A DNA stretch of 64,000 bases. Origin: Ipomoea triloba (Eukaryota > Streptophyta > Magnoliopsida > Solanales > Convolvulaceae). The DNA is taken from the NCBI RefSeq assembly GCF_003576645.1, contig NC_044922.1, positions 25,064,765 through 25,128,764 on the forward strand. The letters run 5' to 3'. The translations under genes and the position numbers were made by a program. The notes under the pieces are model-generated. The model did not search any database, was not told the DNA's origin, and saw only the letters and a list, made by a program, of their open reading frames with translations. Shown in pieces: positions 33,491 to 45,234 of this stretch. The first letter of the stretch is position 1; every line of letters begins with the position of its first letter.

Positions 33491-36400
33491 TCAGCAATGT
33501 GAACGCATGTTGGGCCGTGAAGTAGGAGGGGCCGTGTGAGAAAGCTTAAAACCAACTGAAGCTGAAGAAGGTAATGGTAATCTAGATCTAGAGAAGGAGG
33601 TATCAGCAAATCCGGGCTGCAGCATGTAGGGAGCATCAGTAAGAGAAGAAGAAACCGATGGACTATAATTAACCGTCTCCATTGGGTGATCAAATTTGCA
33701 ATTGCCACCAAACTTGCAGAATCCCTTGCGCAAATAAAAACAACAAGCTTGCACTCCCTGCATCGCAATTCAAATCAATACAAATTATGATATACACAAA
33801 GTAAGAACCCACTACTCCTAATTCTTAGTCAAATATTTGGGAAATACCATATGGTAGCTTACCTAAATCCTACCATGTCTATTAGCATTTGATGATTCAA
33901 AGAGGTCACCTCAATGTGTGTGTGCGCTATTTTGTACTCAACACAACATAGTATCTATTACATAACTCATTGATTTGGGTACTGAATACCACAGAGCTGT
34001 AAGATGTTGAATCAGTATACCGTAATGGGAGCAGAGATTTATCAATTATTCGACCCAATATGGAAATATAGCAATGATTACTTATTAACGAGTTTATCAA
34101 TGAACTTCACCAAAGAACTCCACATACTACTAGTACATGGAAAATGAACCTTCAAAGGTTTAATCATGGCTAAGAATCTAGTAGGATCACAAGCATGGTT
34201 GTAGAACTACTCCTTTCAGTTAGTGAAACTGAGTATAGTAGACAAACCATAGATGTATAAATGTTCACAACAACACATTTAAACAGAACATTTCAATTCA
34301 AAAGGAGACACCTAGTTACAAAGGAAAACTAAGGCAAACAAATTGATGGGTTAAATCAATCACATTCATTCAGCACATTAATTAACAAAGTGGCATTCAG
34401 GCAGGACAAACTTAGCAATAGGACTTGTATATAAGAGCATCTACATTAGTATATTTTGCAAAGTTTTTACACGGTTTTTAAAAAATGTAATGTGATGTGG
34501 AGGAGTGAGAATGTGGAGAGAGAAGAAAAAAAGACCTCCTGCAAGGCATTGGGTTTTTGCAGCTTTGTGGGTCCCAGCATTTTAATTGACTGGGCATTTA
34601 ATGCCACGTGAAGACCAAAGTCGCGCCCAGCCGGGCACATTAATCACGCTAATCAAACCTTTTTTCTAAATAATTTCAGCATTGTTTTGTTTTTTTACCT
34701 CTTCCATCCCATTTTCTCTTTCCTAATCACACCTCCAAAAACTCCTCAAAAACCACAAAAAAAACCCCACTATTGAGGATGCCCCGAAAAAGATTTATGT
34801 TTAGACAGGTATGCTCATTTATTCACGAACCATGGTAGTTTAGTTTGCTGTTGGTATATATAAAAATAAATAAATAACCAAGTTTAGAATATAAGAACAA
34901 ACATATGATAGCTATAAGATCTGAATAATAGAAATATATTAAGAATACAACAATTATGATTGGAGAAAAGATTCACGTCAATCAACTTCATCAAGTACAT
35001 TTCTCCTAGCCAAATGGGCATGGACTCACCATAGAAGTATTGTTTAACTATATTCAAGTGAATAACGAATGACGGAGAACATGACACTCACAGAAGTCTA
35101 TGAACATAGCTATTGTCATCAGGGTTGATGCATTGAACAAAGGTGGCCACAACAAAGGTAAAATATAGAGGATATCCATGCATGGAAAAACAATTTTAGG
35201 CATAGTAAATTTCTGACCAAGCAGCAGATTTAAGTGCATCACGTGAGATAGTAACATGTCTTAGTTCACCACCAATATACAAGCCAGAATAAGTTATGAA
35301 ACATTAAGAGAGCACATGCAGATAGTCTTATGGATATGGTAGTAGTAAAGCAATAGTAGGCTAAACAAAAAGGAACTTAACATACCGGACGCAGAGGAAG
35401 CCCCAGTGGACTGAAAGAGCAATTTGAGTTAGGTGGAACCCAATCTGGTGGATGGTGAAACTTACAAGAAGATCCAAATTTGCAATTCCCAGTTTTCTTG
35501 TAGTATTCACATTCTGGTTGCCCTGGTCTTTCAGGGAAAAAACATTTCTCGCGTTGTGCACAGCTAGAAAGACCAGTAGTAGTGTGTAAAGGGGAGTATG
35601 GTCCAGCAAAAGCAGGTGTAGAAGATAGCGCAGGGATTACATGTCCCTGCACCAAAGTAAACAAGCCATTAACCATCATATCATAAAAAGCACCGTCACT
35701 ATAATAAAAGATTCGGTTTACCAAAGTAAATAAACCTTCATATCATAATAACTTACTGATTGACTCCAATTTGGAACTGGAACCACCCCTGAGTGAAGAA
35801 GCACTGGACCATAAGCGCTAGGTGTATATGAATCAGGTAAGAATGGATGCCTTGCAACCCTAAAGCTGGATGATGCTCCACTGTATTGTTCTGGGGAAGG
35901 TCCAGGAAGAGACTGCACTGTCAAATAAAATGGATGTGCAGTTGCTTGCCCTGATATAGCAGCCGGCTGAGGATGGTGGAAAGTACAAGTAATACCAAAT
36001 TTGCAATGCCCTGTTTTCAAATAATAGGAACATTCTTTCTCCTCCTGTAGTGATAGACAAAGGCATCAAACAGCCCAAACATTAAATTAAGGACATGTAA
36101 TTGGAAACAAAAAACAAAAGAGACATGGAGACCATAGTCCAATACACAAAGGCAACATATTTATACAAAAAGATAAATGAACCTTTACCGGTCTTAACGG
36201 AAACCCATAGATATTAAGTGGGGCATTACTCAAGGATCCACCAGCATTTCTTGGGTGGTGGAACCTGCAGGATGCACCAAACTTACAGAGTCCTGTTCTT
36301 AAATAATACTGCACGTGAGAAAGTTATGCCAATCAACAATTTTTTTTAAAACAATCTTAATGTGGTATAAAATTTGAAATGGAAAAAGATCATCATGGAT

Positions 36401-37144
36401 AGAAAACATTTGTGGCAATCCAATGGGAAAATGAGAGGAAGTACCTGACATGTAGGCTCCCCTGGTCGTTCTGGATATACCCATATTCTCATTTGTGGCA
36501 ATCCAACCTGTGGATCATAACAGTTCAGAAAGCAAAAGTTTATAAGAGCTTAAACTCTGCTGTTAAAATGGTGTAAGAAACTGAACTAAGATAACCAAAA
36601 AAATGCATAACAAATAGCACAAAAGAGTTGTCTTAGCAATCATATTTTCGGATTCCCCCCAGTTCCAATCGGACCATTACCATATTTTGGTGTTAAAAAC
36701 AACTCTCGACCAGTTTTTAATAGACAAGGGGTTACATAGCGATAGAGTAGATAAAGCAAAGCAAGATCAAGGGGTTACAGAGCCAAAACCGCGAGGGTGA
36801 TTGAACCGACACTTGGAACCGAATCCACAGAACCCGGTTCGCATGTAATAGGCGCAGTCGGACACGCCCAGCCTCTCCGGGTACCCTTCTGTGACCCACA
36901 ATCCCAACCTCCGAATCGATTCTGCAATGCCAATTGCCAAATACGTAAAAACAGAGCTCGCCACATCAAACACAACCCTAAAAACTCACAATGTACACAG
37001 GAACTCTCACGAAACAACCCGAAATTCGAATTCAAAACCAACGAACCCACCTTCCTTTCCCCTTACTGACCGCACCGGCGCCCAAACCGCCCCCCGATCA
37101 ATCTGCAACCCGTCTTTTGCCCTGCTCTGTCCGTACAACTCCAT
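33491..37144 (-). CDS. CCCH-type zinc finger protein with five fingers, 413 aa, seven exons
   Basis: Minus-strand coding exons are 37144-37051, 36921-36779, 36507-36445, 36308-36183, 36044-35757, 35646-35386 and 33757-33491. The phases agree and the total is 413 codons plus stop. Five C-x8-C-x5-C-x3-H fingers are present: Cys54/63/69-His73, Cys99/108/114-His118, Cys147/156/162-His166, Cys284/293/299-His303 and Cys330/339/345-His349, mostly with the YYLRTG-C-KFG-x-x-C-FHH pattern of the plant ZFN1-like group. The start [12 protein letters not shown] and the EESIRRLGL block suit this group. Such proteins bind single-stranded nucleic acid; some act in mRNA turnover. Between fingers 3 and 4 is a Pro/Ser-rich linker. 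The long intron 6 holds a MITE (34435-34790). The upstream region has (AT)n/(AC)n and CT-rich tracts. Confidence 0.92.
34435..34790. mobile_element. MITE in intron 6 of the CCCH gene
   Basis: It begins near GAGCATCTACATTAGTATAT and ends near CACTATTGAGGATGCCCC, whose complement GGGGCATCCTCAATAGTG is a relative of the start. The middle contains GGGTCCCAGCATTTTAATTG and a GC-rich CGCGCCCAGCCGGGCAC. A second copy lies inverted at 18147-18370, and a possible third starts at 48371. Confidence 0.6.
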
Positions 37145-37279
37145 ACGAGTCTAGGTTTTGTCGTCAGCATACATCCATCCCCAAATCAAGATGCAAAAGA
37201 GAGATTAGATTTAGGTACCAAAAATATACATCTCCAGCTTACACTGATAACAAAAAATGCTCGATCGTGAGCGCATGTA

Positions 37280-37281
37280 TG

Positions 37282-37315
<34 letters not shown>

Positions 37316-37316
37316 T
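37280..37316. repeat. (AT)n-(AC)n microsatellite upstream of the CCCH gene
   Basis: About 20 bases of alternating TA are followed by eight AC units, then by further ATAC and CACACATATATAT. It lies about 140 bp upstream of the CCCH start codon. Confidence 0.9.
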
Positions 37317-37827
37317 ACAAACACACATATATATACAGGGCAATAAGGTGTAATGAAGAGAATGGTTTAGTTTTTCTCTCTCTACCTGGTTTTTGTAAGC
37401 AGTGTGTGTTACTTGGAAGCGTTGGCTTTTGTAATGCTGGTAGTACAATAATCTGTCCTGTTTCTCTCTCTACACCTCTGCTTCTCACTTTACAGTCTCC
37501 ACTGCTCTTTCTCTCTCTCGGAAACTGTTTGTATGCGTACCCGCCAAAGTGTGGAAAGGGTTAAAGGCATTTAATAACTCAACATTGCTAATTTCTACCG
37601 CAACTCTACTCTTCTCTCAGTTATACCCATTACCGACTACCAACTTCTCGTAAATAACGATATTACCCTCATCACCCATCAATCCACAATCCATGCCCAT
37701 GCGTCAAATTAAGCTTCAAAGTGGGGTCCTTGTGTGCCGTCCTCGTGTGCGGTAAGTAAAACTCTAACATTTGTGTTCAGCTAAGTTACCATGTTTTACA
37801 TCGTTTCAGTTGTTTTATTGGGCTAAG

Positions 37828-37925
37828 GCGTGGGAGTTCTTAGAGTCATAGTGGTTTGTCGTCTGACTTGATGTCACACACAGCAGTGTGTGAAGGTTCG
37901 AATCTCATTAAAAACATAAATGGAA
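37828..37925 (+). mobile_element. SINE copy, tail-less
   Basis: CTTAGAGTCATAGTGGTTTG resembles an A box in a tRNA-derived head, and GAAGGTTCGAATCTCATTAA contains a good B box (GGTTCGAATCTC). The family tail is absent. Confidence 0.45.
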
Positions 37926-38704
37926 ACAAGGCTCAAGATTATAGAATTTGTGGATTGAACCCTTCATCAAAATTAGGGTCTAACTGGTATGACTGATTAC
38001 GCGACTCGCGATTTAGTTATGTAGCAACTCTAGCGACGAGGTCCTGTAAGCTTATGATTAGTTCAACGAAGTTTGGATCACTTATGTATTTATTTTTTTT
38101 ACTTGAAAAGGTTTAAACATTATTACACAAGAAAATAATTTATCATATACATTCTCCTAAATAAATAAATAATAATTAAAATCAACATATTTAATGAAAT
38201 CAGAAAACGTAATGCACAATTTTTTATTATTAAAATTAAAACATAATTTTTTTTTTATAAAAAATGCTACTTGGAAATGAAATTTTATATATGTTAATTT
38301 GGTTTAACAATTTTCTTTTTAATATATATTGACCACTTGTAAACCAGTAAATTTCACTAATAAAGTAATAATTACATTCGTTTTCATAAATATTGACATC
38401 TTAACTCATTTAATATAATTTTTTTTACAATAAAGTAGTGTTAATGTTGTAAGATATGGACCTAACCGATCCTAGCAAATTAAATTGTTAAAATTTATGA
38501 TTTCACTACAAGTCCAAGTCCCCAAAATATTCTATTCTCCAATGCTCAAAATCTTCTATAATCCGTTGAAGTGGCAAGTGTAAAGTAGCAACGTCTCCAA
38601 CCAACTCCAAATCATATAGTTTGTCCCATGTAGTGGAACACATGATAGATACAAGTTCTACATATTCCGCTTTTTGTACTCGTTAAATATTAAGCTGTCT
38701 TTCT

Positions 38705-39450
38705 TCAAGACTAATGGAATATTTGGTAGGATGAAATTGTAATTTCATTTTTATTAAATTTTCAATTTGCTCCGTTCGAATGTAAGAAAATAGTCATATT
38801 AGAATATTAATAGTTTCGTGGAATTGCAATTCCCTCCAACCATGGAATTGTAATTCCATGATAAATAACTATTTTATCATTATTCTTCTTCTTATTATAT
38901 TATTATTATACAAAGGCATTATAGTCTTTATTCAATTCTTCTCTTTCAATTCTCAAACATAATATTCATATCTACTTGACAGGATAATTGAGCAAGGTAT
39001 TGGATCTGACCTGGTGCGTCTAACCCATTAAAACAAACAACGGTCAATAGCAGATGGAACAGCTATAAGCTAAGAGGCAAACACACTTATAGAGGCAAGC
39101 GCATGAAAGTCAAACGGTCACCAACACATTGAAGAGGGGAATTACTCCAACGGCTCCCCACCATTACTCCAACGGCTCCCATCATTATTACCCGACACAT
39201 TGTGAGTCCGTTACTCTCGCCAAAAGAGCCGTTGGGCATAGTATAAGTAGTAGACCCTATTGATAGAGAAATGGGAGATGCAAACATTCTTGTACTGAGA
39301 CTATTGTTACTTTAATTATCTAATATATTCCGGTAACATTATTACCATCACTACCAAACAATGTAATTTGAACTCTCACATTACTTTTTTTTCCCACTAA
39401 ATTACAATTCTTTTCTCTCCTAATTTCCTTATCCAACTAAACGCCCAATA
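38705..39450. mobile_element. GTGTTTGGTT-family MITE, inverted copy split by a solo LTR
   Basis: The parts 38705-38976 and 39351-39450, joined, resemble in inverted orientation the copies at 24848-25965: GGAATTGCAATTCCCTCCAA, an (ATT)n tract, TACAAAGGCATTATAGTC on one side and CAAACAATGTAATTTGAACT, AATTACAATTCTTTTCTCTC on the other. Confidence 0.65.
38977..39350. mobile_element. Solo LTR, 374 bp
   Basis: The insert begins TGACAGGATAATTGAGC and ends ACATTATTACCATCA, so it is bounded by TG and CA. The flanks CTACT (38972-38976) and CTACC (39351-39355) match 4 of 5. It interrupts the surrounding MITE cleanly. A promoter-like TATAAG (about 39243) is inside. Two CCAACGGCTCCC repeats are at about 39148 and 39169. 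No internal retroelement sequence is present. Confidence 0.6.
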
Positions 39451-39724
39451 AACGACAAATTAAAACCTTACTAATTATTTCTGAGTTAGTATAAATAGAA
39501 AGTTTCATACTTCGAAAAAGAAAACCACCCAATACTATTAATATTCTAACATTACTATTTTCTACCAGTGAAATACTTAACAAATTTGTATTCTAACATT
39601 ACTATTTTCGTCATCTCTCATTATCATTTTAATGTTTAATCCTTAACACTTGGATACCCACAACTCATTAGGTAGGTTTTTTATTTTTTTATTTTTATTT
39701 TTTACACTCTTAACATTAAAATAT

Positions 39725-39855
39725 CTCTCAAAGGCCTTGTGATTGAGCAGCATAACTGTGACTTCTCAAATGAGATGTCTCATGTTCGAATCCCAATGTG
39801 GGGGCATTGACTCTCTGTGAGGTTGAGAAATAGCTTGAGAAAGTATGTATATTAA
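39725..39855 (+). mobile_element. SINE copy
   Basis: CAAAGGCCTTGTGATTGAGC is the head, CATGTTCGAATCCCAATGTG the B box region, and ATTGACTCTCTGTGAGGTTG then AGAAAGTATGTAT the tail. All three parts match the copy at 55010-55145. Confidence 0.7.
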
Positions 39856-40617
39856 CTTAATGCATATTATACTACGATTTAAATTGTAAAATTAAACCTC
39901 AAATCAACCACAAAATCGAAGACATTGAGCAAATTTTTATTACATATAAATAAAGAATAAAAAAATTTTAAAAAAATAACGTGCACAAAATAAACAAAAG
40001 AAACTAATAAATAAAACAAAAAAAGAAAAAGAAAAGAAAACAAAAGAAATAAACAAACAAAAAAATGTACAAAAGCTGCGGCATCTTTTATACGGATTGC
40101 AAATTTGCAATCCAATAATAATAAATGTTAGGCTTCTTTTACTTGCTCATCTGTTGTGTGAACACATCAAATGGGCAAGGAATGGGCAGGGGTGGAAAAG
40201 ATGGGGAGTTGAGCACTTGATCAACCCACTCTTTCACCTTTCACTTCGGATTGATCTCACATCTTCTTTTTTTTTTTGTTTTTTTTTGTCGTCGTCGTTG
40301 TGTTGTTATTATTATTATTCTTTTTATCTTGTTATTATTATTATTTTTATTTTATTATTACGGAGTGCATAATAAATAATAATATTATTATTATTGTTAT
40401 GAATGTCCTTTTATATCTTTTTACATGTCAGTCGCTAATTTTATCAAATATTTTTTTTAGATCATTAAATCGTTAATACAATCTGTTGGTCAAAATGACT
40501 AACATTATCTATTTGACACAATTCGCTAACCACTAATCACTATATGTTGATTGTCAAACAAGGCTTTACAAATGCTCCATTTTAGCAATCATTATTGCTT
40601 GGAGTGGGTCTAAAAAC

Positions 40618-40870
40618 ACATAAAGTACATTATTCTAACTCATAAATAATATTATCTTACCTTATAAATTTCATTATTATAACACATAAAATACATTATA
40701 CATTATTCTAACTCATAAAATATATTATTTTAACACATAAAGTATATTATTCTAACTCATAAAATACATTATCGTACCATATAAATTTCAGTATTCAAAC
40801 ACATAAAGTACATTATTCTAACTCATAAAATGCATTATCTTACCTCAAAATGTTCATTATTCTAACATGC
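40618..40870. repeat. Irregular tandem array of about 55-70 bp units
   Basis: The phrases AACACATAAAGTACATTATT, CTAACTCATAAAATACATTA and TACCTTATAAATTTCATTAT recur about four times with small changes. There is no coding potential. Confidence 0.75.
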
Positions 40871-41896
40871 ACGCAGAATAAGAAATGTTTTTTAAACATC
40901 AAAGTAACATCATTTTGGACCGTAGTCCACACAATAATTTGCCCCATTTAACTAGGCCTTCTATCTTATTAAGAATAAGATAACTTGCGAGTTACTCAGC
41001 CCGTGGGAACTCTTTTTTTAAAAAAGAAAAAAATACTACATAACTCTCATTTCTTATTTTCAACTTTTATTCTCTCTTACAATTTTTTGAGGTAGACACT
41101 TATCCTGAAACCCACATTATAAAAATATCATATTATTATTTGCCATGTAATATAGTAAAATTGAGGGAGTACATATAGTAGAACTCTTTTTTTTTTTTTT
41201 TTTTTTGTGAAGGGGCTTGTAATTGTTTTTTTGTTTTATATATATATATATATTTAAAATCCTATTCTAAACAAGTAAACAACTACGACTCAACAGTCAG
41301 CCCTAATTTCTCTGTATCTTCTTCGTCTGTGAGTCTCCGGTTCAGTCTCTCTTGCTACAGTGCTACGATTGAAGAAGACAGCGACTGGCGATTTTGGGGA
41401 GAGTGACCTGTGACCTAACGGCGAGCTGAGGCTGTGACTACGGCTAACGATATTAGTGCATTTCGGCAGAGGTAATTTTTCGAATTTAATTATGCAATAT
41501 ACTGTTTATCTGAAAACTGTGACGAAACTACGATGATGATGGTGATGATCTTGCTTTGCTTTTCTCACGTTTTTGTATTACTGAGTGGCCGTGTATTTGT
41601 TGTTCTCTCCGTGTACTGTTTGCAAAAGCTATAAATTGGAATGATTTGCAGTTTCAACAAGGAATAAGCTTACACTTTAATGAAATGAATAACACGAACT
41701 ATTATGAAAGTTCCAGATTTTTAATTAGTGTTCTAGTGTTGTTTATGTATCTTGTTCTAAGGTACTAATTGGATGCTTTGCTGCAGGTGATATCAACATT
41801 TGTTCCTAGGAGGACATACATTTTTGCCAATTCTGATTCAGAGCCAGAATAGCTTCCCATAATTTTGTTTATATTAATTTGTTAAGACACCAGTAA

Positions 41897-42529
41897 ATGA
41901 AGTCTAACAGCAAAGCTCTGCTTGATTTGGAGGGCAAAAGCACACCATCTGCTTCGTCTTTGGAATCGAAACTTAGTTTTTGCAATGGAGAAGAAAGTTT
42001 TCTGTCCCGAAGTACTAAACTCAACCCTCCTGATAAGAAACCTGCCATTTCTTCCATTCCTCAGAGCGAATTTCTAGGTAAAGTGAAGGATTTCCTGGGA
42101 GTGATATTGGAAGCAAATAAAAATTTGGAGCTTGATTCGAAAACCAATCCAGGGAAGAACTACGATATAGAAGCTCTGACTGGGGAAGAATCTGAATATA
42201 TTGAAATGGACTTGATGCTTGGTGTTGCAGAGCTGCAAACTGAGGAAGCTGTAGCTGCTGCTGAGTCTGCATTAGCTGGTTATCAACCGGTGATTCCTTT
42301 GGCCGCTAGTAGTAGCGAGACAGAATCAGAAGAGAGCAGTGATGATGACGATGACAGTGATGAGGATAGCGATGGAGATGATGATGACAACGGGGATGGT
42401 GATGAAGCTGAGAGACCTTCTCCTAAAAAGGGGAAAACTGCTAACCCTGTTGAAAAGGATTGTTCTTCCAGTGAAGCATCAAAGAATAAGCAGCCAAGAA
42501 AGAAACCAAAAATTGTTGAGCTTTCATAG
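41897..42529 (+). CDS. NOPCHAP1-like (DUF4598) protein, 210 aa
   Basis: An uninterrupted frame starts at ATG 41897. The central block has SEFLGKVKDFLGVILEANKN and NYDIEALTGEESEYIEMDLM LGV, the same order as in human NOPCHAP1 (C12orf45), where a short helix with LxxVxxFLPxMxxAN is followed by an NIEN..IQMD motif. That protein helps load NOP58 during box C/D snoRNP assembly with the R2TP complex. The C-terminal third is low-complexity: a Ser/Glu/Asp tract (SSDDDDDSDEDSDGDDDD) and then a Lys-rich, nuclear-localisation-like end (KKGK, QPRKKPKI). A 5'UTR intron is likely, with donor GCAGAG/GTAATT near 41470 and acceptor GCTGCAG near 41786. The family assignment rests on motif order only. Confidence 0.7.
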   Translation: MKSNSKALLDLEGKSTPSASSLESKLSFCNGEESFLSRSTKLNPPDKKPAISSIPQSEFLGKVKDFLGVILEANKNLELDSKTNPGKNYDIEALTGEESEYIEMDLMLGVAELQTEEAVAAAESALAGYQPVIPLAASSSETESEESSDDDDDSDEDSDGDDDDNGDGDEAERPSPKKGKTANPVEKDCSSSEASKNKQPRKKPKIVELS

Positions 42530-43409
42530 GACACTTTTGTGGGTGGAGGCCTGGACATGGAATATAGATGAGAGGGATCTGCAAATTTTCTCTAGATTGA
42601 ACTGGAAGTAGTTCCAAGAAGAGAGGATTTTGAATGTGTACTTTATCTTCTATTCTAAGGAATCAATCCTATATTGGAACCTAATCTATTTGCATTACAT
42701 GGCTTTATTAAAGCTATTTTCCTAGTATCATGATTTGATACAATTCCTGTTCTATTCCTTCCCTCCAAATTCATTCCGTGAACCAAACATGCTGTAAGGG
42801 AATCTATTGTTTGGATAATAAAATAGATAAGTCTAAAATTTGATTTTGAAGGCAATCTTGTTTTCCCCCTTGTGCTATGACAGTGACTCAATGCCTCCAC
42901 AGATTCTTTACTGTTTATCATGGCATTATTTCCTTAACTATATTTCTTCAAGTAAAGCTATTGGAATGAATACTTTAGTTTTTTTATTGTGGCATGTGAA
43001 GATATATTTATATTATTTAGTTGAAGTGACTCTTTTGTGGATATGTTGCACATAATTTCTTTCAGTTTTGAGTGAAATTTGCCATATTGTTTGTTACAGG
43101 AGGATATGTCAAGGTGCCTTCTATGGACTCAAAGACATCATCAAACTTGGCCACCAATTTGTACTGATGCTCTTACAAAGCCAGTAAATTTACTATTGCT
43201 GAAGCAGGAGAAAAGACAAGGATTCTTATTATCTTACAATGGCGTACATAAATTCATAGCCTTCTGCTTCTGCTTGCAGAAATTGCAATATTTTCAGCTC
43301 CAACAAAGACTCGTAACACTAAAATTGAAAACTTTATTAATTAAGACCATAATTTTTCCCCAAATGTAACTGTAAGTATTGGATTCATCGGCAATGGATG
43401 ATTCAAATT
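42530..43409. other. Space between two convergent genes
   Basis: It holds the 3' UTRs of the NOPCHAP1-like gene (+) and the isomerase gene (-). Near 43100 a stretch after GTTACAG reads GGYVKVPSMDSKTSSNLATN in one frame before a stop. It could be an alternative 3' exon of the upstream gene or a fragment, and I cannot support more. Confidence 0.4.
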
Positions 43410-44129
43410 TCAAAGACGTGAAGGCCTCACGGGGGTTTCAGTCACCTTCAACACGGTGCAAGCTTCGGGAAGCAACGATTTCCGAATCACAGCGTAATTC
43501 TTACCTTCCCACCGCCTCTTCGACAGCGTCTCTGCAATCTGCACCGCCGCCTTCACGGTCTCCTCCGCGTTCGCGTGCGCGGAATCGATCAACCCTAATC
43601 CGAGCGCCTCCGCCGCCTTCAGCTTCGATGCTTTCAACACTAACGCTCGCCTGGCAGCCAACGAGGTCACCTTGGATCCGATCAGCGCGGTGAAGTAGTC
43701 CGGCAGGGGTAGCCCGATGTCCAGCTCGCTCATGTAGAGCACGCCTTTGTCTGACCTCATGGTGACGTAGTCGTGGCTCATCGCTAGCATCAGCCCCGCG
43801 GCGGCGGCGTGGCCGGTCACCGCCGCGATTGTCGGCATCGGGAGGGAGATTAGGTCCGCCACGATCGGCCTGAACATATCCACCATTTGGTGCAGCCGAT
43901 CCGCGGCGGCTTCCGGCGAGCCGGCGGCTTTGGCGTATTTCAAATCGAAGCCATTGGAGAAGAAGTTCCCCTCCGCCTTGGTGATCAGCACAGATCCCCT
44001 GGCAGCTCGGGACTTGACATCGGCGAGTGCGGCGCCGAGAGTGGTGATGAGATCCGGGTTCAACCGGTGCTCGCCGTCGCCGGTCAGCGTTAGATAGAAA
44101 ATATCGCCGTGCTTCTCTAACGTGCACAT
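43410..44129 (-). CDS. Peroxisomal enoyl-CoA delta isomerase (ECI family), 239 aa, intronless
   Basis: The single exon encodes a crotonase-fold protein starting MCTLEKHGDIFYLTLTGDGE, the usual start of plant ECI proteins. The oxyanion-hole regions are FFSNGFDL (56-63) and GHAAAAG (106-112); MSELDIGLPLPDYF follows. The C-terminus is Ser-Arg-Leu, a canonical PTS1 peroxisomal signal. The enzyme shifts cis- or trans-3 double bonds to trans-2-enoyl-CoA so that unsaturated fatty acids can enter beta-oxidation. The coding region is strikingly GC-rich against AT-rich flanks, which creates long open shadows in other frames. The gene is convergent with the NOPCHAP1-like gene. Length fits the family. 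Confidence 0.93.
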   Translation of the reverse strand: MCTLEKHGDIFYLTLTGDGEHRLNPDLITTLGAALADVKSRAARGSVLITKAEGNFFSNGFDLKYAKAAGSPEAAADRLHQMVDMFRPIVADLISLPMPTIAAVTGHAAAAGLMLAMSHDYVTMRSDKGVLYMSELDIGLPLPDYFTALIGSKVTSLAARRALVLKASKLKAAEALGLGLIDSAHANAEETVKAAVQIAETLSKRRWEGKNYAVIRKSLLPEACTVLKVTETPVRPSRL

Positions 44130-44431
44130 GGTGTGGAATTGAAAACAACTCCGGAAATGCGAGGTGTTTGGCGTGTATAATCAATCTCTTTGGGGTCGTC
44201 CACGAAATGACAATAGTACCCCTGTCTTTATTCCTTTTTCCATTCGCTCTCAAGTGAATACATCTTATTTGGGAAGGAAATTTTAGTAAATTTGATGTTT
44301 TAGAGTGGTTGAAATTTAATATTTCAAAATATCTTATCTTATCTGATCTAGGATAGCATGTTATATACTTGCTATCCCTATTATTATTAGGTTTTTTGAG
44401 TACTACTAACTCCGTTACAATGTAGTATCTA

Positions 44432-44545
44432 TTCATAGCTACTTTCTCAACTTACTGAAGCACAAAGAGTCACACTCCCATCATCCATGTGGGAGTGTTA
44501 ATCGGGACACCGAGTGCCACTAGACCACAAGGTCTTTGGTTTATT
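44432..44545 (-). mobile_element. SINE copy, inverted
   Basis: Read on the minus strand it has the head CCAAAGACCTTGTGGTCTAG TGGCAC, a middle part with GGGAGTGT, and the tail GTGCTTCAGTAAGTTGAGAA AGTAGCTATGAA. This matches the copy at 55010-55145 closely but lacks part of the interior. Confidence 0.75.
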
Positions 44546-45234
44546 ATTATTGTTGCATTAGAATTTTTTATTCTTTTTTAGTGTGGAAAGTAAAGTTATT
44601 GATACTTATTATAACTTCTGAAATGGTGCAAGTGTTACTTTGTAGATGTGATTGGTGTCGAAATCTTCATGGGGTGAAGGGAAAGAACAAAGAATATTCA
44701 TTGTATTATGGCTTTAGTTTGTGTTTTTATTTATATATAATAATTTGATTCTGAGTGATTTTTTTGAATGTCTGTAGAATGAGAAGAAATTAATCTTCAA
44801 ATTCTGTGAAGGTCTTCATGTCTTGAAGGTAATATATCTCTAAATTATTATTTCTTTGCAAAGTTATCAAATGCATATTGTTTTGTAGATTTATTTTAAC
44901 ATATATTCTAAATATTACCTTAACAGCTTAAGTTATCATAGCTTTTGGTTGATTGGTGAGACTGATCCAAGCATAATTTTAATCTTTTTATTCCATTAAT
45001 GTTCCTAAATAGTAGGGAGTAATACATATGCAAAAAACATAGGCCATATGCTCATATTCGCACAACATCAACAGAATCCTTGACCATTGACCCAATTTCT
45101 TCAACCCTTTATTCCCGCTTTACCCTCCACAGCCTCAATAAATACTTTCCCAATTTTTCTCTCTCCCAAACTCCTTTGAGTTTCAATTCTCTCTTTTCTT
45201 TTTTTCTTTTTTTGAAAACTTCAATTCTCTATCT
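44546..45234. other. Region upstream of the 116-aa gene
   Basis: No gene is seen. A TATA-like CAATAAATAC stands near 45137, about 100 bp before the start codon, followed by CT-rich DNA suited to a plant 5' UTR. Confidence 0.4.

Larger units (their letters stand above)
37560..41280. other. Repeat-rich intergenic region
   Basis: No gene is seen. It contains two SINE copies, a MITE split by a solo LTR, and an irregular tandem array, each listed separately. 40260-40420 is T-rich with (TTA)n runs, and 41188-41208 is a T tract. Confidence 0.6.

Noticed and set aside
36797..37353. Several plus-strand frames across the 5' part of the CCCH gene
   Set aside because: They are antisense to well-supported CCCH exons 1 and 2 and end in the AT/AC microsatellite.
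43079..43369. 96-codon plus-strand frame after an acceptor-like site
   Set aside because: No start context or recognisable domain; frame content looks like 3' UTR or intron sequence.
43501..44436. 311-codon open frame on the minus strand overlapping the isomerase gene
   Set aside because: It runs in another frame of the GC-rich isomerase exon. Its product is Arg/Gly-rich low complexity, whereas the 239-codon frame gives a perfect ECI protein with a PTS1 end.
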